This document shows, one piece after another, positions 1 through 13,373 of a stretch of DNA of 64,000 bases (position 1 is the first letter of the stretch; every line of letters starts with the position of its first letter). The translations under genes were made by a program, and so were the position numbers. The notes under the pieces were generated by a model. It was not told the origin of the DNA. It saw nothing but the letters and a program-made list of their open reading frames with translations, and did not search any database. The stretch lies in contig OZ007567.1 of the NCBI GenBank assembly GCA_963931925.1, positions 81,043,186-81,107,185 of the forward strand. The letters run 5' to 3'. Source of the stretch: Onchidella celtica (taxonomy: Eukaryota; Mollusca; Gastropoda; Systellommatophora; Onchidiidae).

Positions 1-2727
1 CTGTGGTCGAGTATGAGCTCAAACGCAATGTGGTCCCTCTCAGGTTCGTAACCAACCTTTTGTCACCACCCTACAGAAAAAGGTCATGGGATGGTGGTCT
101 TTCATTGAGTTTTGCCTGAAAGCCCCGGTTGTTACGGATCACAATAATGAATAGGGCCAGACGGCAAAATTAGCTGCCCATAAAGTCGTGATTGAAGGGA
201 CGAAATACTTCACACAACTGGTCCACTGAAACGAAAAGTAAACTTGTTGGTAACAGAGCAGGCAAAAAGGCAATCTGGCACCTTCTTTGACTGGTAAAAA
301 AATCGGACCGATCAGTTCAGTACATTTCCATGGAATCGAATTGAGACTTGTAGTCTGGCCAGGTACAACATCGAAGTAAAATCCAATTTTCCATTCTCAA
401 ATAAAACAGATTGATGCAGGTATGACTCATCGAGTATTTTCTACTTTATTTCAAGGACCTAAAAATCGTCCCCTATTGTAAAAATCCGTGCTGGGAACTG
501 TTGGAAAAAGCATCTGAGGTTTCCGAGTCGTGTAATCAGTGTCCATGATGACAAAAGTTACATTCCAACGAACAGTTTCCATCATTGTTGTACAGTCAAT
601 TCACTGATTTTTGCGGTTATGCGAAATATCATGCTCAGCTGAAGTCTTTCAATAACGGTCCTTGATCAAATTCACAAATTTAATAAATAAATAATAATAA
701 TAATAATAGAAAGTTCCAGCAATGTGATTTAACTAAGATATCTTTACTTTAAAAGACATAATCAACATCAGTAAGTAACAAAATTCACTCCTTAAACATC
801 CCATTAATTAGAAAACAAGTCGTTTTCATTAGTGTTTCATTTGTAGTACCTATGAGGCATAATCATATCAAGGACGCCAGGCTAGTAAAGACGCATACTT
901 TGGGCACTCTTAAACACTAAATGCTAGACGCATTTTGTTCTTTGTCGTCCTCCAGAACACCAGGTAACTACATGGCTTCGTGGAAGGTAATCACTTGAGA
1001 CCATTGCTTGAGATTCACCCCGGATTTACGACTTTATGTTTTCAAACCCAAATATACGTACTAATTGCCATTACTTGAGTCGCTCTACTTTAGAATGTTC
1101 TTATTCCTGAGGTTGAGCAGGGAAACCCAAATGCTTCAGCTGATAGCACAAGCCGAGTATACAATTATTATGTCTTCAAAAGAAACTTGTCTTTTTGCTG
1201 TTGCTGACATTCCTGTCTGCTGCAGTCTAGCTCAATCTCTAGTAATTGGTTTAATTAAGGCGTCATCCACGCTAACAAGCGACAAGAAAATCCCAATTTA
1301 GCCCCAAGGGTTGTTTCGCTTTCAGGTAGATTAGCAGTGCGGTGAGACTGCATGACGTGTCGTGTGTTACACCGACGGTCTGCCTTTTGCCTCTTGCATT
1401 CCAAGCGCGAGCAGTGCAAAACGTAACGATCGCACGCTTTGATCTGATGTTGTTAGGTAATTCTCAATGAGAAAGGTAATTCGGGCTACATTACTGTTAA
1501 ACACACATTGTGATGATCGATACTGGTTGGAAAGAGGAACACTGAGAAACAGTTTAAATTATTACCATGGCACATAATAGCTATATAATGGTACAGGCAG
1601 TCACTAATCAGCCAATGCCGTGCTCGCAGAAAATTTTGCATCTAACTCACGGGCCCACTACCGAGGGTTAACACACAAGCATAAAGCTTCTTACAGCAAA
1701 TTGACACAGCCCATTCTCTCGCAGTATTCTGTTCACGAAATAGGCCTTTTCTCCCAAGTTTACACGAAGTGACTAGGCTGTGTGTACCTTTAGCTCACAC
1801 TGAAAAACCTAGATGAACAAACACATTATCATGCAGAACTCATTCCAAACGGTAAGTGGGGCCGACTGCGGTTAAGGTGTTGGCAGGTCGGAATGCAGAT
1901 TCTTGTTATGAAAATTCTTCACATGATTTAAGCAGTTACTTCTAATAATCTTTCAGTACATTACGAATGCATGCACCTGTCGCATTAGATTAGTTAAGCA
2001 CACACACTCGCCTGCAAGTCAATGTAATACCTGATTTAACGTTACACCTGCAGGGGGTGACTACGGATTTGGCGTTACTAACTTTTCTGGAACCCAAATC
2101 AGACTGTCTAGACGTTCTTTTCTAAACCATTCTTGGCTCTAATGAAACTGTATGAGCATCCAGACAGCTAAATAACATCCAAACTCATCAGCTTGTCTCT
2201 CACTGCTTTTGTTCAAGTTGACACGGGATAATGTTTGTATACAGGTCATTTCCCTTCTCTATAATATCGGAGATTTTCGTCAAATAGACTGCCAAAGTTC
2301 TTGGCTACACCACCAGAAAATAAGAGCACACATTAAAGGTCTACAATGGGAAATCAAAGAAAATCCAACCGGGCCCATTTCTTCATATAAATCAAACCGA
2401 CACACGGTTATTAAAAAAATATTCCATGCCAAATAGCAAAAAACATAGTCATAAAATAAACAAGCTGAGAATTAGGTTAATTTGCCACACACGAAGAAGA
2501 CATGTTTGGCGTATTTCATTTTTTTATGATCTGTACCATAATTATAGACCATTCGTAATTGTATCATAGAAGTACCAAAAATGCTGTACATTTTGTATGT
2601 ACTCAACATCATTAATGCTGTCACTGCAAGTTACGTAATTAGAGTTTCCCCGTGACATGCGGTCTCAATGTTAGAGGATGCCAATAATGTGCTGTATTTT
2701 GTATGGCAATCGTAGGCATATTCGTTG

Positions 2728-2761
<34 letters not shown>

Positions 2762-3836
2762 GAGAGAGAGAGAGAGAGAGAGAGGCAGACAGACAGACAG
2801 AAAGAGACAGATGCCTTCGAATCCCTTATTCCGCACTGTTTTCGTGTAGTCTGTGCTTTCCAAGACAGCGTGATATTTCTTTGTTTATCATACCCATATC
2901 TCCATAACTCTTGAGCTGTCAGTATCTGCAAGAAATATTCACCTTATATTTTGGCGCAGATTCAGACTACGTATCTGTGATTCCTTTTGATAATTTAATC
3001 AGCACAGGTAACCCACTGATATGGGTCGTTCAGTAGATGATGTTAACAACCACTCGTCATGACATTTATTGCTGGGTTTTAATGTAAACCCAGGTCTCGG
3101 CTCAGATACACAAATGTGGTATCTGAGTGCGGCCTGGGCTACTTACCTAAGGTGTAGATGTACTTGTTTGTTAACTCTGTCTAAAGTCAGCACCTTGCTG
3201 GATGTGTTAATCTGACAGAATACGTGCAGTACTAATATTACCGTTTACCTCTGATCATTCCATCCACAGTCACCTTGTCTCGGGGGGAAGGGTCTGGAGA
3301 AAGGCTTGGAGTTATCCTTTCTCAAATGATCTAACGTTTCAACCATTTACTTGATTTTTGGATCTGTTCGGCCACGGGAGACTGGAATGCTGTTTTCGGA
3401 CATTTATAATCGTAATATATGTCTTCATGTTATAATCAGCTTGTCTCTGAGGGCTGAGTATGGGCCTTGGTTGATCCCTTTTCCAAGGATTTTAAGTTTT
3501 TCAAATATTTACTTTGTTTTGGATCTATATGGTCACGCGGCCCTGGCATGTCTTATCTCCAATGTGCATTCCAATGTGCAACCAACATGCGGCTCGTTTA
3601 GATAGGATAAGTTACATTCTAAACATAAAAATGTGAAGAGCCCTAGGATGATGTTGGAGTTGTTGACAGTATATAAACGTATAAATGTGCACTAGCAATA
3701 AACGTTAAGCAACCCGAGAAGCCACGTAGATAAACAAAGGGACAAGGACAACATTAACCAGAGCCCTGGCAAGGTGAGCAATGTTTAGTTTATCATTTCT
3801 ACAATCAACATCAACTATTTCTTTCATTCAACTTAC
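1..3836. other. Non-coding stretch left of the last LRR exon
   Basis: No convincing exon is seen. The stretch probably belongs to an intron or the 3' side of the minus-strand LRR gene. It holds the CT/GA palindromic microsatellite at 2731-2784. A plus-strand reading frame is open from base 3 to 119 without a start codon and could be an exon fragment cut by the window edge, but nothing in it is recognisable. Confidence 0.5.
2731..2784. repeat. (CT)n-(GA)n palindromic microsatellite
   Basis: A run of CT repeats (about 2731-2761) is followed immediately by a run of GA repeats (2762-2784). The two halves are reverse complements and could fold into one long hairpin. A short (GACA)n tract follows directly. 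Confidence 0.9.
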
Positions 3837-3908
3837 AGTCTTTCCAGCTTGGTCATGGAAGCAAATAAAAAATCTGGGAGCGATCTCAGCTGGTTTCTGT
3901 CAAGTCGC
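3837..3908 (-). CDS. 72-bp leucine-rich repeat exon (most 3' of three)
   Basis: On the minus strand a pyrimidine-rich acceptor ending in TTTTTCAG lies just before base 3908, and a GTAAGT-like donor follows base 3837. The exon is exactly 72 bp. It opens with one base that completes a codon and ends two bases into the next (phase 2-2). The reading contains RLDRNQLRSLPDFLF followed by SMTKLERL, which fits the LRR pattern LxxLxLxxNxLxxLPxxxFxxLxxL. There are no internal stops. It can be spliced in frame to the exons at 12442-12513 and 18764-18835. Exons of one 72-bp LRR with phase-2 borders are known from LGR/relaxin-type receptors, Slit and related extracellular proteins. The family assignment is inference; the LRR call itself is strong. 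Confidence 0.85.
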
Positions 3909-4469
3909 CTGAAAAAGAGAAAAGAACACAAAACAAATAGTGAGTCATTGCTAATGTGGAACAAAACATTGTTACAGCAAGAACAAAAGGAAGGCACTCA
4001 TTGTTTCAACGCAATCGCCCCTCAAACTCGTTTCGCTGTAGTGTTCTAGTGTGAGGTAACGGTAGTGCCTCTGAATGCACGAAACATTGCCATAGGAAAT
4101 TAGTTGGAATTTTAGATACTTTAGAAAGAAAAAATTCTGCTTGTCTGCTAATTCCAAGTCAAAATAATGTAGGTGTGTATTTGTTAATAATATTACGAAG
4201 GTATGAGATTTCGGTACACTTTTTGGGAAATCTCAAACATGAGAAAACAAAATCAGATTCTGTGTTCTGAAACATTTCCAGGTTTTAGCACAGGTAGGAT
4301 CTTGGACCCCAGGTCGTAACTTCAGACGATCCCAATAAGACAAAATGGTAGCATTCTCTGAAAAGGTCTGGTGGCATTCTCCAAAGGTCTAGTCACCTCC
4401 CACTTGCTCTCAGACTTGTAAGAATGCGCCCAAAGCAGAGGAAAAGCACTTCAGTGGTGGCAATGTTGA

Positions 4470-4490
4470 CGTCATTTTCATGACGTTGGC
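4470..4490. promoter_or_regulatory. CRE-like palindrome with inverted half-site
   Basis: A perfect TGACGTCA (CREB/ATF consensus) is followed after four bases by ATGACGT, giving ACGTCAT/ATGACGT arms. The sequence is exact. Any regulatory function is inference, and there is no identified promoter nearby. Confidence 0.3.
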
Positions 4491-4655
4491 CACAATGCAA
4501 GACGTGTCAAGAGGAGTTATGACACAAAATATGGCCAAGCGTGTACGTCTTAAAAAAGGGCATTTGCGTGTCCTTGAATCAGTAACTGCCATCACTAAAC
4601 CCACGCTGAGCCCACGCCGAATGTATATTTATCTAACACAAGTAACATGCCTAGA

Positions 4656-4855
4656 NNNNNNNNNNNNNNNNNNNNNNNNNNNNNNNNNNNNNNNNNNNNN
4701 NNNNNNNNNNNNNNNNNNNNNNNNNNNNNNNNNNNNNNNNNNNNNNNNNNNNNNNNNNNNNNNNNNNNNNNNNNNNNNNNNNNNNNNNNNNNNNNNNNNN
4801 NNNNNNNNNNNNNNNNNNNNNNNNNNNNNNNNNNNNNNNNNNNNNNNNNNNNNNN
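4656..4855. other. Assembly gap of 200 N
   Basis: Two hundred undetermined bases, a round number typical of a scaffolding gap of unknown true length. Reading frames that cross it are meaningless. Confidence 1.
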
Positions 4856-5400
4856 CGTACTATCAGAAAACAAGGAAAGCTGCAATTTTGTGCCAGGCCT
4901 ATAGAATTAACTAGCCCACAATTACACGTAATTCTCTCGTATGTCCTGTTATACTGTGTACATGCGCGTTTGAAACCTTTGGGTAAAAGTGTAAAAAGGC
5001 CTAAATTTTTCGAATCCGATTATCAGATTTAGCCGACTATGTTCGATTGTCGGAACAGCTGTTAGAGGCGACATTTGATTGGGCTATCTGTCAAAAGTCG
5101 AATGGATCTCCGGTACGTGAAGCAGACTTTGATTTACATAGGGTAGTCACTAAGTCTAGAGCTATTGGTCTTCACAATACATAATCTTCCTAGAATAAAT
5201 ATTTATACGCAAGTCTCATGGGTTCTGCCAGTACAAATTATAATACATAAAATCCTGCAACAGACGTCCCGAGACGCTTTCACACCCTTCTTTCATTTCC
5301 CATATCCGGTGTCTCTTCATCATCATCAGGCCACGAAGACACCAAAGCACATTCAGTCTGTCTTATTACTTAACCTTTTCCATCACCCATCTCCCCCCTC

Positions 5401-5414
5401 CCCCCCCCCCCCCC
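5401..5414. repeat. Poly(C) tract, 14 bases
   Basis: Uninterrupted C run inside a CT-rich segment. It is one of about 18 G/C homopolymers of at least 10 bases in this window. Confidence 0.9.
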
Positions 5415-8400
5415 TTCAAAACCCTACATGTCCATACTCGAAAGAAAAGAATTCCATCTCCTGCGTTGGGGCTCCATGATGTTTCTTTTCAGATTTAGGC
5501 CCACCTAAAGTCTACGTTGTTCTCCAGTAGAAGACAATAAACTTTGCCCCAAGTTCATCCAAGGTAGAATGAAAGTTTTTATTTCCTTCCCGTTTCTGAG
5601 AATTACATAATCTACATCATTTGATCATTATTACATTGTACGCAAAAAACAACAACAATAACAATAGACAATGCTTAAATAGAATGGTTTCGCATTCCGC
5701 CGTTCTTAAGCAACCCTTACGCATTATTGCTATAGTTTAAGAGAAAGCAAACAGCACAGTTTACCAAAGAAGAGAAAAAGAGTACGATTAAGCGTTCGCC
5801 TCAAAACTGTAGTCTCATTTCTCACTTGCCCAAAATGCTTAGCCGTCGTCCACAAGTTGTATAAAACACGAAACCTTCGGGGAAAGTTGGTGTTGAGAAG
5901 AGGGAGAAAAAAGGCAAAAAACCCCCACAAAACAACAACAACTTCAGCCACTCTCTAGCCCTAGATCGTAGGCCACCAAGAGATACACTAACTTGTCTAA
6001 AAAACGCACAGATTTCGAGGACCTGGCCGTCCAAACGTTTCCTTCCCCAATCTGAACACCCCTCTAACTTGCACCAAACGCTCTGTGGAGAACTTTGTGA
6101 GTACTGGAAGCATCGCTCTATTGAACCTGACAACAAAATGAATTGTAACTTAATAAGCTCAGCATGACTGAAGGTTGCGGAAATCTGGGAGTGAGTGCAA
6201 TTTTAGAAATCCTGCTTTTGCAAAGACATTACTTTCTCTGGGAGGTCACGTTTCCTCTTGGGTTCTGAATACTGCAGAGGTGAAATAAATAATGCACCAG
6301 GTAGATCTTGTTTTAAACCCCGTACAAACCAAAAATAGCTTGAAATGCAACTTTCCGACAAAATGGATTTTAAAGTTAGGGGTAGATTTCTATTTACCGA
6401 TAACCGATTATTTCAAGATTTTATTGGCGATAATTCTTGATAAATATATCTTGCGTTACCGACATCCTCACTACTGGTACGGACATAAAGTGAAATGAAA
6501 CATGGAAAATAAGGTAACAAGTCCCAAATACAGCTGAAAGGATGTCACAGTGACAATATCTAATTGAATACTATCTGTATTTTACATCATCCTCAGAACT
6601 AACTCCAGTCTACAAAGTTGTAATCTCAGCGGCTAAATTAGACTGTAAATTAATAACTAAATGTGCTTGAAGAGGGACATGGGTAGATGAAAACAACTCA
6701 AGCCAGTGGAATTTTAGTGGCGTGGCGCCACATTCACTTTATGCCATGTTACATTAAACCCGATTCCCTTTCCAGAGTCTGTGATATATTATCGCACTAA
6801 TTTCTATATCCTGTGTTCCTTTTTCCGAATGTAATTGAAGATGAAAAAAACTGGATTGAGTGTACAAGGACTTTCTAATTAGAGAGAAACCTGTGCCTGG
6901 TATTGCTAACAACCTGCCACAGCATGTCTATTTTCAGGGCCAATTACATGGCAGTGCAATGCTGGAACAACTTCTGCCTCAACGAGTGTAAGCTGATATA
7001 TTGCAAATTTTGTACCATATCTGTTCAAAAATGCAGTTAAGTGCTGCTGAGAAAGAAAAGCAATTGTATAATTAGCTGATCTAATAAATAATGTCGGTAA
7101 AGATAGCAGCTGATGGCATAGATAAGCTTTAGATAAGCTGTCTCCAGAGTACAGGACTTTTTAGTGCAGTCACAATAAATTAACCATTCACTTCATCTCA
7201 TTCATCGCGGAATAAAATACTAAAGAGCGTATGACAGCGACATGGGGGGTTTTCAGCAACAATCAACCATGTCTAATAAAAAAAATCCATGTAAGAAATT
7301 CAGCAAAACAAATAGAGTTTTAAATTTTATTAACAACAACACACGCACAAAAAAAATTATTAAAAAATGACGAATCTTCCTATGGAAAACATAGACTACG
7401 ACTAATTTTTGTTTGTGTCAATATGCAGACTCCCTCACAGTAAATAGAGCTATCTATTGTTCATTCTTGTATTGACAGGAACCCCTCTGGAAAATGTAAA
7501 ATATGTTTGGAACCCACAGAAAATCTATGGGGATGGCTGCAGGACTTGCAACACAAGTGTGGCGGAAAAGAATAAAAACGTTATAATATTATGAAGCATA
7601 GCCCGGCGTTTGAGACAGAAACAATAAATTCCAAAACGTTCTAGATCTAGACTTATATGAATATCTCATTGGAAGACAATTTGCTTCTAGAGTTGTTTGC
7701 TGACACTTAAGTGCGATTCGTGCCTTAAACCTTTATGAGTTTATAAAGTAATCAGTGCTAAAATCCGGTATTTTCTGCAAGTTGCACTCAATATCCGTCA
7801 AGATCTCACCTTGATCGTGCAGAGCACATTTTGGTTCCCGTGCTCATTTCAAATGCCAAAAATGTAAGGTCTGGCTAGAGCGTTTTTTTCACTTTGACAA
7901 CTAGGCAATGTTGGAAACAGCCTGTACACATCTTCACCAACCAGTATGTCAGACCATTCGTTGTTTCGCCACAGCAAGCCAAGCCCATCTTCCCGGCGGT
8001 GTCTGGTGCGTGAGTATCTTGCACGTTTAAGCTGACGAGTGTGTGGACTTTGATGAGAATAGGACCTGATGGTGTACCAGTAAAACCACCGCAGCCATTA
8101 CCAAGGGTGGATTGTTTTCTGGTCCCGACATGACGGTATGTCAAAATATCCCTGGCTCTATAATTCTGATGTTCGTTTTTCTCGGCCTCAGTCTTGTCTT
8201 CGCAATGACAAAAGCCAGGTACAAATCATGTCTACAATTTTCGCATATCTTTTTGTCGACATCAGTATTCTTTGCAAAATATTTGCAACATGTTTATAAC
8301 CCTCCAAGTTAAATAAGATTTGCAAAGATAAAACTAAAACACACACACACACACATAACTTATATGATACAGCTTTTTTTTTTCTTTTTACGGAATAACC

Positions 8401-11193
8401 GCAGTTTTTTGACAACAGGAGATACGATATAGGAGATTTAACATTACAGGTTTGTCAGTAAGCACGGTATAATAAAAACCTTCCTTATTGTCAGCCCCAG
8501 GAATGAATGGCGTGTGTAAATGAAATCTCTTCCATGAGGTACCAACACAAAATAAGGGGGAAAAAGGGTAAAGTTCAAACTATCAATGTTTTGCAGAGTT
8601 TAAGTACGGTTAAGAAAAGGAAAGGGGGGTGGGGGGGGGGGCATGTTACAAAGCCGAGCGTAAGGGCAATAAAGTCACGACACGACCGTTTTCGTTTTTT
8701 GTTTTGTTTCTGCTTTGCCATATTTAAATATCAATTTTATTCCAAACCGTGCTGCGACCTCACAGATTTTCTGTTTTTCTGTTGTAGTTTTTCTTTTTTT
8801 GTGTGCATATTCTACAGAATCGGAAATATAGGATAACAAAAAAAACAACAAAAACGATGACAGTAAGCTGAAGACAAATGAGCAAGCGACACAACACTAG
8901 CCAGGCCAAACAAAACAATGAGATGTATTGTTGTCTGTCATACAAAAATCAGAGACCAAATTCGTGACTGTGACAAAGAACCGTACAGGCTGAACGTGGG
9001 GAAATGGGTGAGAAATATTATTCAGGTAATATCAAATGTTTAATATGCTTAATATCAGACATGATTTAAGAAACAGTTCTCATCAGCCAGAATTATGTCA
9101 ATAACCGCACCCATTTTCCCTCTTTTTTAGACACACAGATAATCCACTCCCACCGAGACAAATCGAAGCCGTTCGGTGATAATAACTGAATGGCGTACTG
9201 ACGTGTTTCGTTTCTAACGACAGCAAAAACTCGGACCTAAGGCCTGTATCCATGGTCCGCAATTTTGATACGCTTTGCACACGTTTTGCGGACCGAAACT
9301 TGAAGGACAAAAGAAGTGCGCAGTTTTAAAACATTCATGCTACTATTTCACTGTGGGCATTTCCACTGGTCATTTAGAAAAACGCACCTTGGAATTAAGT
9401 ACTACTCCTGCACAGCCCATGGGTCCGTGAAAGAAAAAACGTACGTAAAATATACGTTTCGTGGGAAGCGACCCTTACTTCCTAACATAAATGACATGAA
9501 TTTCACAGCAATTCCAACAGTCAAGGACACTGAATTACATTTCAGTGTTATCTTATGTAATTAGGTCAACGGGAGAAAATAGTTGCAAAGGATCGAAGAT
9601 GTCAGGCGTCGGGGTGGAGACTTTAAAAGTATTATTAAAAAGCCGAGGGCGAAAATGCCTGTCAGGTGCGTCTTTGATATACCTGAGTAATGAGTCAGCA
9701 GAGACGAGAATAAAAGTGTAACGTGTATAAAAATTTTGATCGAGTATTGTTGGGATTTTGTGATGTAATGCATAAAACATTCTGCAAAAAAAAAAAAAAA
9801 ATTCGTTAAAGAGGGTGTAAATCGTTGATTTTTAAGGCTATTTATTTCGTTATCTTTTGGTTTTCTTTGGGAAGGGGGCGTTTCTCTATTTTGTCTATTT
9901 TAAATAACGACTTAATTTGCACCAGCGACTATCCACGTTGCTCACAAAAAGGACGAAAAAAAAACCCCACACCATAATCTATTTTCGAAGCAAAGATAAG
10001 TTTTAATAACGGTAACCAAGACAAGAATGAATCACTGTATTGTAACTTGAAAATCCTTTGAAGAAAACACGAGGTGTCAATAAAAGCACGTTTCTCTGTC
10101 GATTCCTGTGCATGTTATCTGGTAAAATAAATACGTCACAACAGTGAATTCTTTGTTTCGTTGTTTTTACATGCCATGCCGCCATAGGGCTCAGTACACA
10201 TCGATAATTTATATTACTGCCTATTGCGGGCTCCAAAATTTAACACTTAGGTATCAGTGACAGGTGAAAAATAGTTTGTTCATTTTTATGGAACAAACAG
10301 AGAGAACACATGCCTGATAAGGAGAAATGCCAAAGAAATCTTGGCTGATACACATCAGACTGTATTCAGTCAAAGTTTTCTTTCACTGTTTTGATAGTCG
10401 TGGACAAACTTTTAACTCTTTTCACTTTTCTTCATTTTCTTTTTTTTCCGTCCGCTTGTCTCATACATTTTACTGGTGAGGATGGAGATTATTCCTGCAT
10501 AATCTTAAAAGAAATACAAATGCAGATTACAGTCTCATGAGCTGAAGGTTTGAAAGACAAAATGTTATTACCTAGAGTCGTCTTCGAACTTCGCAATTAA
10601 TTTTGCACATCTGCAAGTACTTAATCAAGCCATTCTATGCTCCGAAACAGGACATAAACCTATGCGCAGCCCATCAGCTTGCATGAAATTGAATCTGTGT
10701 GAACTGTGAGCTTTTAGTCTCAGAGAGAAAGGTTCAGCTGAACAATCAAGCAATAATTTTACGGTTATTCAGTGAATCCAACTGACATGACTGATGTAGC
10801 CTACTGACTTGTTACGGTATACAAAACACCGGTTTGCTGTCCAAATGAGGACGAATTTTGATGTTCCTATTCATTCGCAACTCTCAGACAAAACGCATGA
10901 TCAATCGTTCACTTTCGGAAATTAGAGCAAGTCACCAATAGTTTACCTTCTTATATTTCAAAAGAGAAAGTAGAGACTTTACCATTAAGGGGGTAATGAA
11001 CGGAAAGCGACGCTCACGCTAAAACTCTAGCTGCACTCTGGCGTGACACCAGCAGGTAACAAAAGTCTTAATTGTTAGAAGATATTTGTTTTGACTCCGC
11101 GAAATTTTGTTTTCTTTTTTTCTCTCTCTCAGTCTTTCTATCTCTTTCCCTAATGTCACTAGACCTTAATTTGTCTGTGAACGTTTATTGCAG

Positions 11194-11350
11194 CGAGATG
11201 AGGACTGGATAACAACTCCGTTACGTAAATACATCGGCGTGATAGACGCCCCAAAAGCCACTGTTTATGTATCCCACGGCGCGTTCGGGCTCACACCCCA
11301 AGTAAAACAATTCAGCGTGCTAAAAGCCGCGCTTAGAGAGAAATTTCAAG
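11194..11350 (+). CDS. Possible exon of an unrecognised gene, plus strand
   Basis: A pyrimidine-rich stretch (about 11109-11150) leads to TTTATTGCAG, followed by 157 bp open in one frame and then CAAG|GTAGTT. The peptide starts RDEDWITTPLRKYIG and includes VYVSHGAFGLTPQVKQF. I do not recognise it. The segment is richer in C and G than its surroundings, which favours coding sequence. It would end in phase 1, compatible with the acceptor at 13226/13227. It lies inside an intron of the LRR gene on the opposite strand, so it would be a nested gene or a remnant of a mobile element. Splice borders and an open frame are seen; being a real exon is inference. Confidence 0.35.
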
Positions 11351-12441
11351 GTAGTTGGGAATTGATGGAGGTGTGACGATGTTTCCAGTTCAAATCCATT
11401 CTGTCTTTTAGTGGTCTGGGCCTGATAATGGTTATTGTTGATTGCTTGGAAAGGGCAACACCCATGGAGAAAGAACAGCCTGGAAGTCACGGACCGAGTG
11501 TTTACAAACTGGTTAACGGCAAGAGTGTGTGTTTACGAGACAAAACGCTAGCCCACGTTCTCTAGTGTCGCCAAATCAACTCAAGAATTCCCTCAAAAAA
11601 CGTTCAACATTGTTTCGTTGGCAGCTGGAAACGATACACCCTAAGCAGACATTCAACAATTTTCCTTATCTCTTAGGGCCCCGGGTAAAGGGTTTCACAA
11701 TTAACACAAATAAGAATGGAAACGTTCAGGTAAGAAGCATAAAGAGGAAACGGTAAAGGTGAATTCAGGAGATTGGCTAGGTTCTTGAAACGGGCTTTAT
11801 ACTCGCTCTCTGCCCGCTCTGAATCCCAGCTGGGGCATTCGGAGGTCACAAAACATCACCACTTATAGCAAGTATTTTAAAAAGAAGTAATTTCAGCCAC
11901 TAAAACCGGCTAAGCCAGGAGTCACCATATCATGAAGCAGACAATACGCCAGGCATCATACGATGAACGAAGTGACCAAGATCCTCATGAACGGCGTTTC
12001 TTGTGTTTTTTACCAGCTGCCCTAAACGGCCCCACCCTCAGTTACAAGAATTAATACGTCACTAGCTTGCTAAAAATGTACATCTATTGGAAAAGTATTT
12101 TATTTCGATCTGGTGACTTCCAATGAAGTAAAAAAAAAAATACATCTCTAACTCCCGGACATAAAGTGTCACTTTCATGACCATTGATCAAGCAACGAGT
12201 TGCAACAATAATTTATAATTTATACAACCAAACAACCCTCTTGCACAAATCTGATATCGATCCGACAAAAGCACTGAACTTCTGTCGAATACACAAGCTG
12301 TCGGTCCTGAACGACTGTTTCTAACGGAAATTGGTTAAAGGGCATCGCCAAATTAACAAGCACTTTCAATATTAATGTGGTAATTGAAAACACATCTAAA
12401 GAATTACACTGTTTTCACAAAAAAGAATGTAGAATACTTAC
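11351..12441. other. Non-coding stretch between exon candidates
   Basis: Part of the 8.5-kb LRR gene intron. Short open frames occur, but none has convincing splice borders or recognisable content. Confidence 0.5.
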
Positions 12442-12513
12442 AACCGAATCATCGAACTAAGGTCTTGGAATGCTCCCTTTTCCACTGTGTGTATCTGATT
12501 ATCCAACAGTTGC
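12442..12513 (-). CDS. 72-bp leucine-rich repeat exon (middle of three)
   Basis: The minus strand shows the acceptor TTTATTTATTTCTCAG before base 12513 and the donor GTAAGTATT after base 12442, close to the consensus. The exon is 72 bp with phase 2 at both ends. Its peptide includes LLDNQIHTVEKGAF and then QDLSSMIRL, a canonical extracellular LRR with the Asn ladder residue, the GAF segment and the closing L-x-x-L-x-x-L. It splices in frame to 18764-18835 upstream and 3837-3908 downstream, each exon ending after the fourth position of LxxLxLxxN. It probably forms one blade of a horseshoe-shaped ligand-binding ectodomain. Which receptor it belongs to is not decided by this sequence. Confidence 0.88.
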
Positions 12514-13213
12514 CTGAGAAATAAATAAAAGAAAAGTTGAACATCAATAGAAATCCTTGTTCAGTGCCAGGGAAACCCGCCAATCTAGAACAGTATGACA
12601 TACAACTGACTCCGTGGTCAGACTCTGCTAAATAACAGTTTTCTGTACACTTTAATGCAAACAAAATGAATATATTCACGTCAATCTTGAGATAAACGAA
12701 GTAAATAACAAACACACATACACACACAAAAAAGCAATGCCTGTGACAAATCAGCACTACCAGCAATATAAAGCGTCTTTAGTATCACAGAGAAAGGAAA
12801 GGCGGAGAGTGAGAGGCACAGCAACCCTTCATCATAATTATTATTATTACCTGTACACGGCTGACCCCTTGGCTGCCTAACAGAGATTCCTTGATACAGA
12901 TAACAACAACAAAAACAAAACAAACGACAGCTAGCTGTTCCTTCCACAGGAAAATGCTCCAAGTTTATTACCAATGCATAATGTCCAGATCAAGCGTTCC
13001 GTTTTTAATTGAAATAAAATTAATAAAATTTAACCAAAAAATATAGAAAGTTTGTGATTATAGACAGACATGGGCATTTCTCTCGCAACATACATACATA
13101 CCAACATACATACACAGGCCGAACCCTGCAAACCGAAGACATTCAAGCCTTTACTTGTGACAAAGTAGCTGCATACATGTATTGGCAGATTCTGCTACAT
13201 CAGTGGGAAGTAA

Positions 13214-13373
13214 ATGAGGATGGCAGGAGATTCCCTTGTGTTCTACCATCCCTTCCAACCCAAACTCGTGAAGTGTACAGTAATCTACTTCCCCACCAAC
13301 TCGTGGCCAAATGGGATGAACAGATCCCACCAACGATCCCTGAGCTGTCGACGGGATTACTTTAAAGCTAATG
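13214..13373 (+). CDS. Possible exon of an unrecognised gene, plus strand
   Basis: An open frame starting at an ATG (preceded by a stop) runs to a consensus donor AATG|GTAAGT after 13373. The peptide includes GDSLVFYHPFQPKLVKCTVI and ends CRRDYFKAN. An acceptor could also lie at 13226/13227 (GGATGGCAG); used in phase 1, it would join the exon candidate 11194-11350 in frame, but its pyrimidine tract is poor. Overlapping frames on both strands are also open here, which weakens the coding argument. I do not recognise the protein. The donor site is the best evidence. Confidence 0.3.

Larger units (their letters stand above)
3909..11193. other. Intronic or intergenic sequence (LRR gene intron)
   Basis: This lies between two LRR exons and is read as intron sequence of that gene. 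It contains the 200-N gap, a CRE-type inverted motif near 4470, homopolymers at 5401-5414 (C) and 8631-8641 (G), and a short CA run near 8341. No other gene could be supported. Confidence 0.5.

Noticed and set aside
3147..3197. Possible 51-bp minus-strand exon after the last LRR exon
   Set aside because: It has a perfect GTAAGT donor and a compatible phase, but the acceptor is weak and the LRR register is not kept across the junction. It could be real; evidence is insufficient.
4480..4914. Frames crossing the N gap
   Set aside because: More than half of each frame is undetermined sequence.
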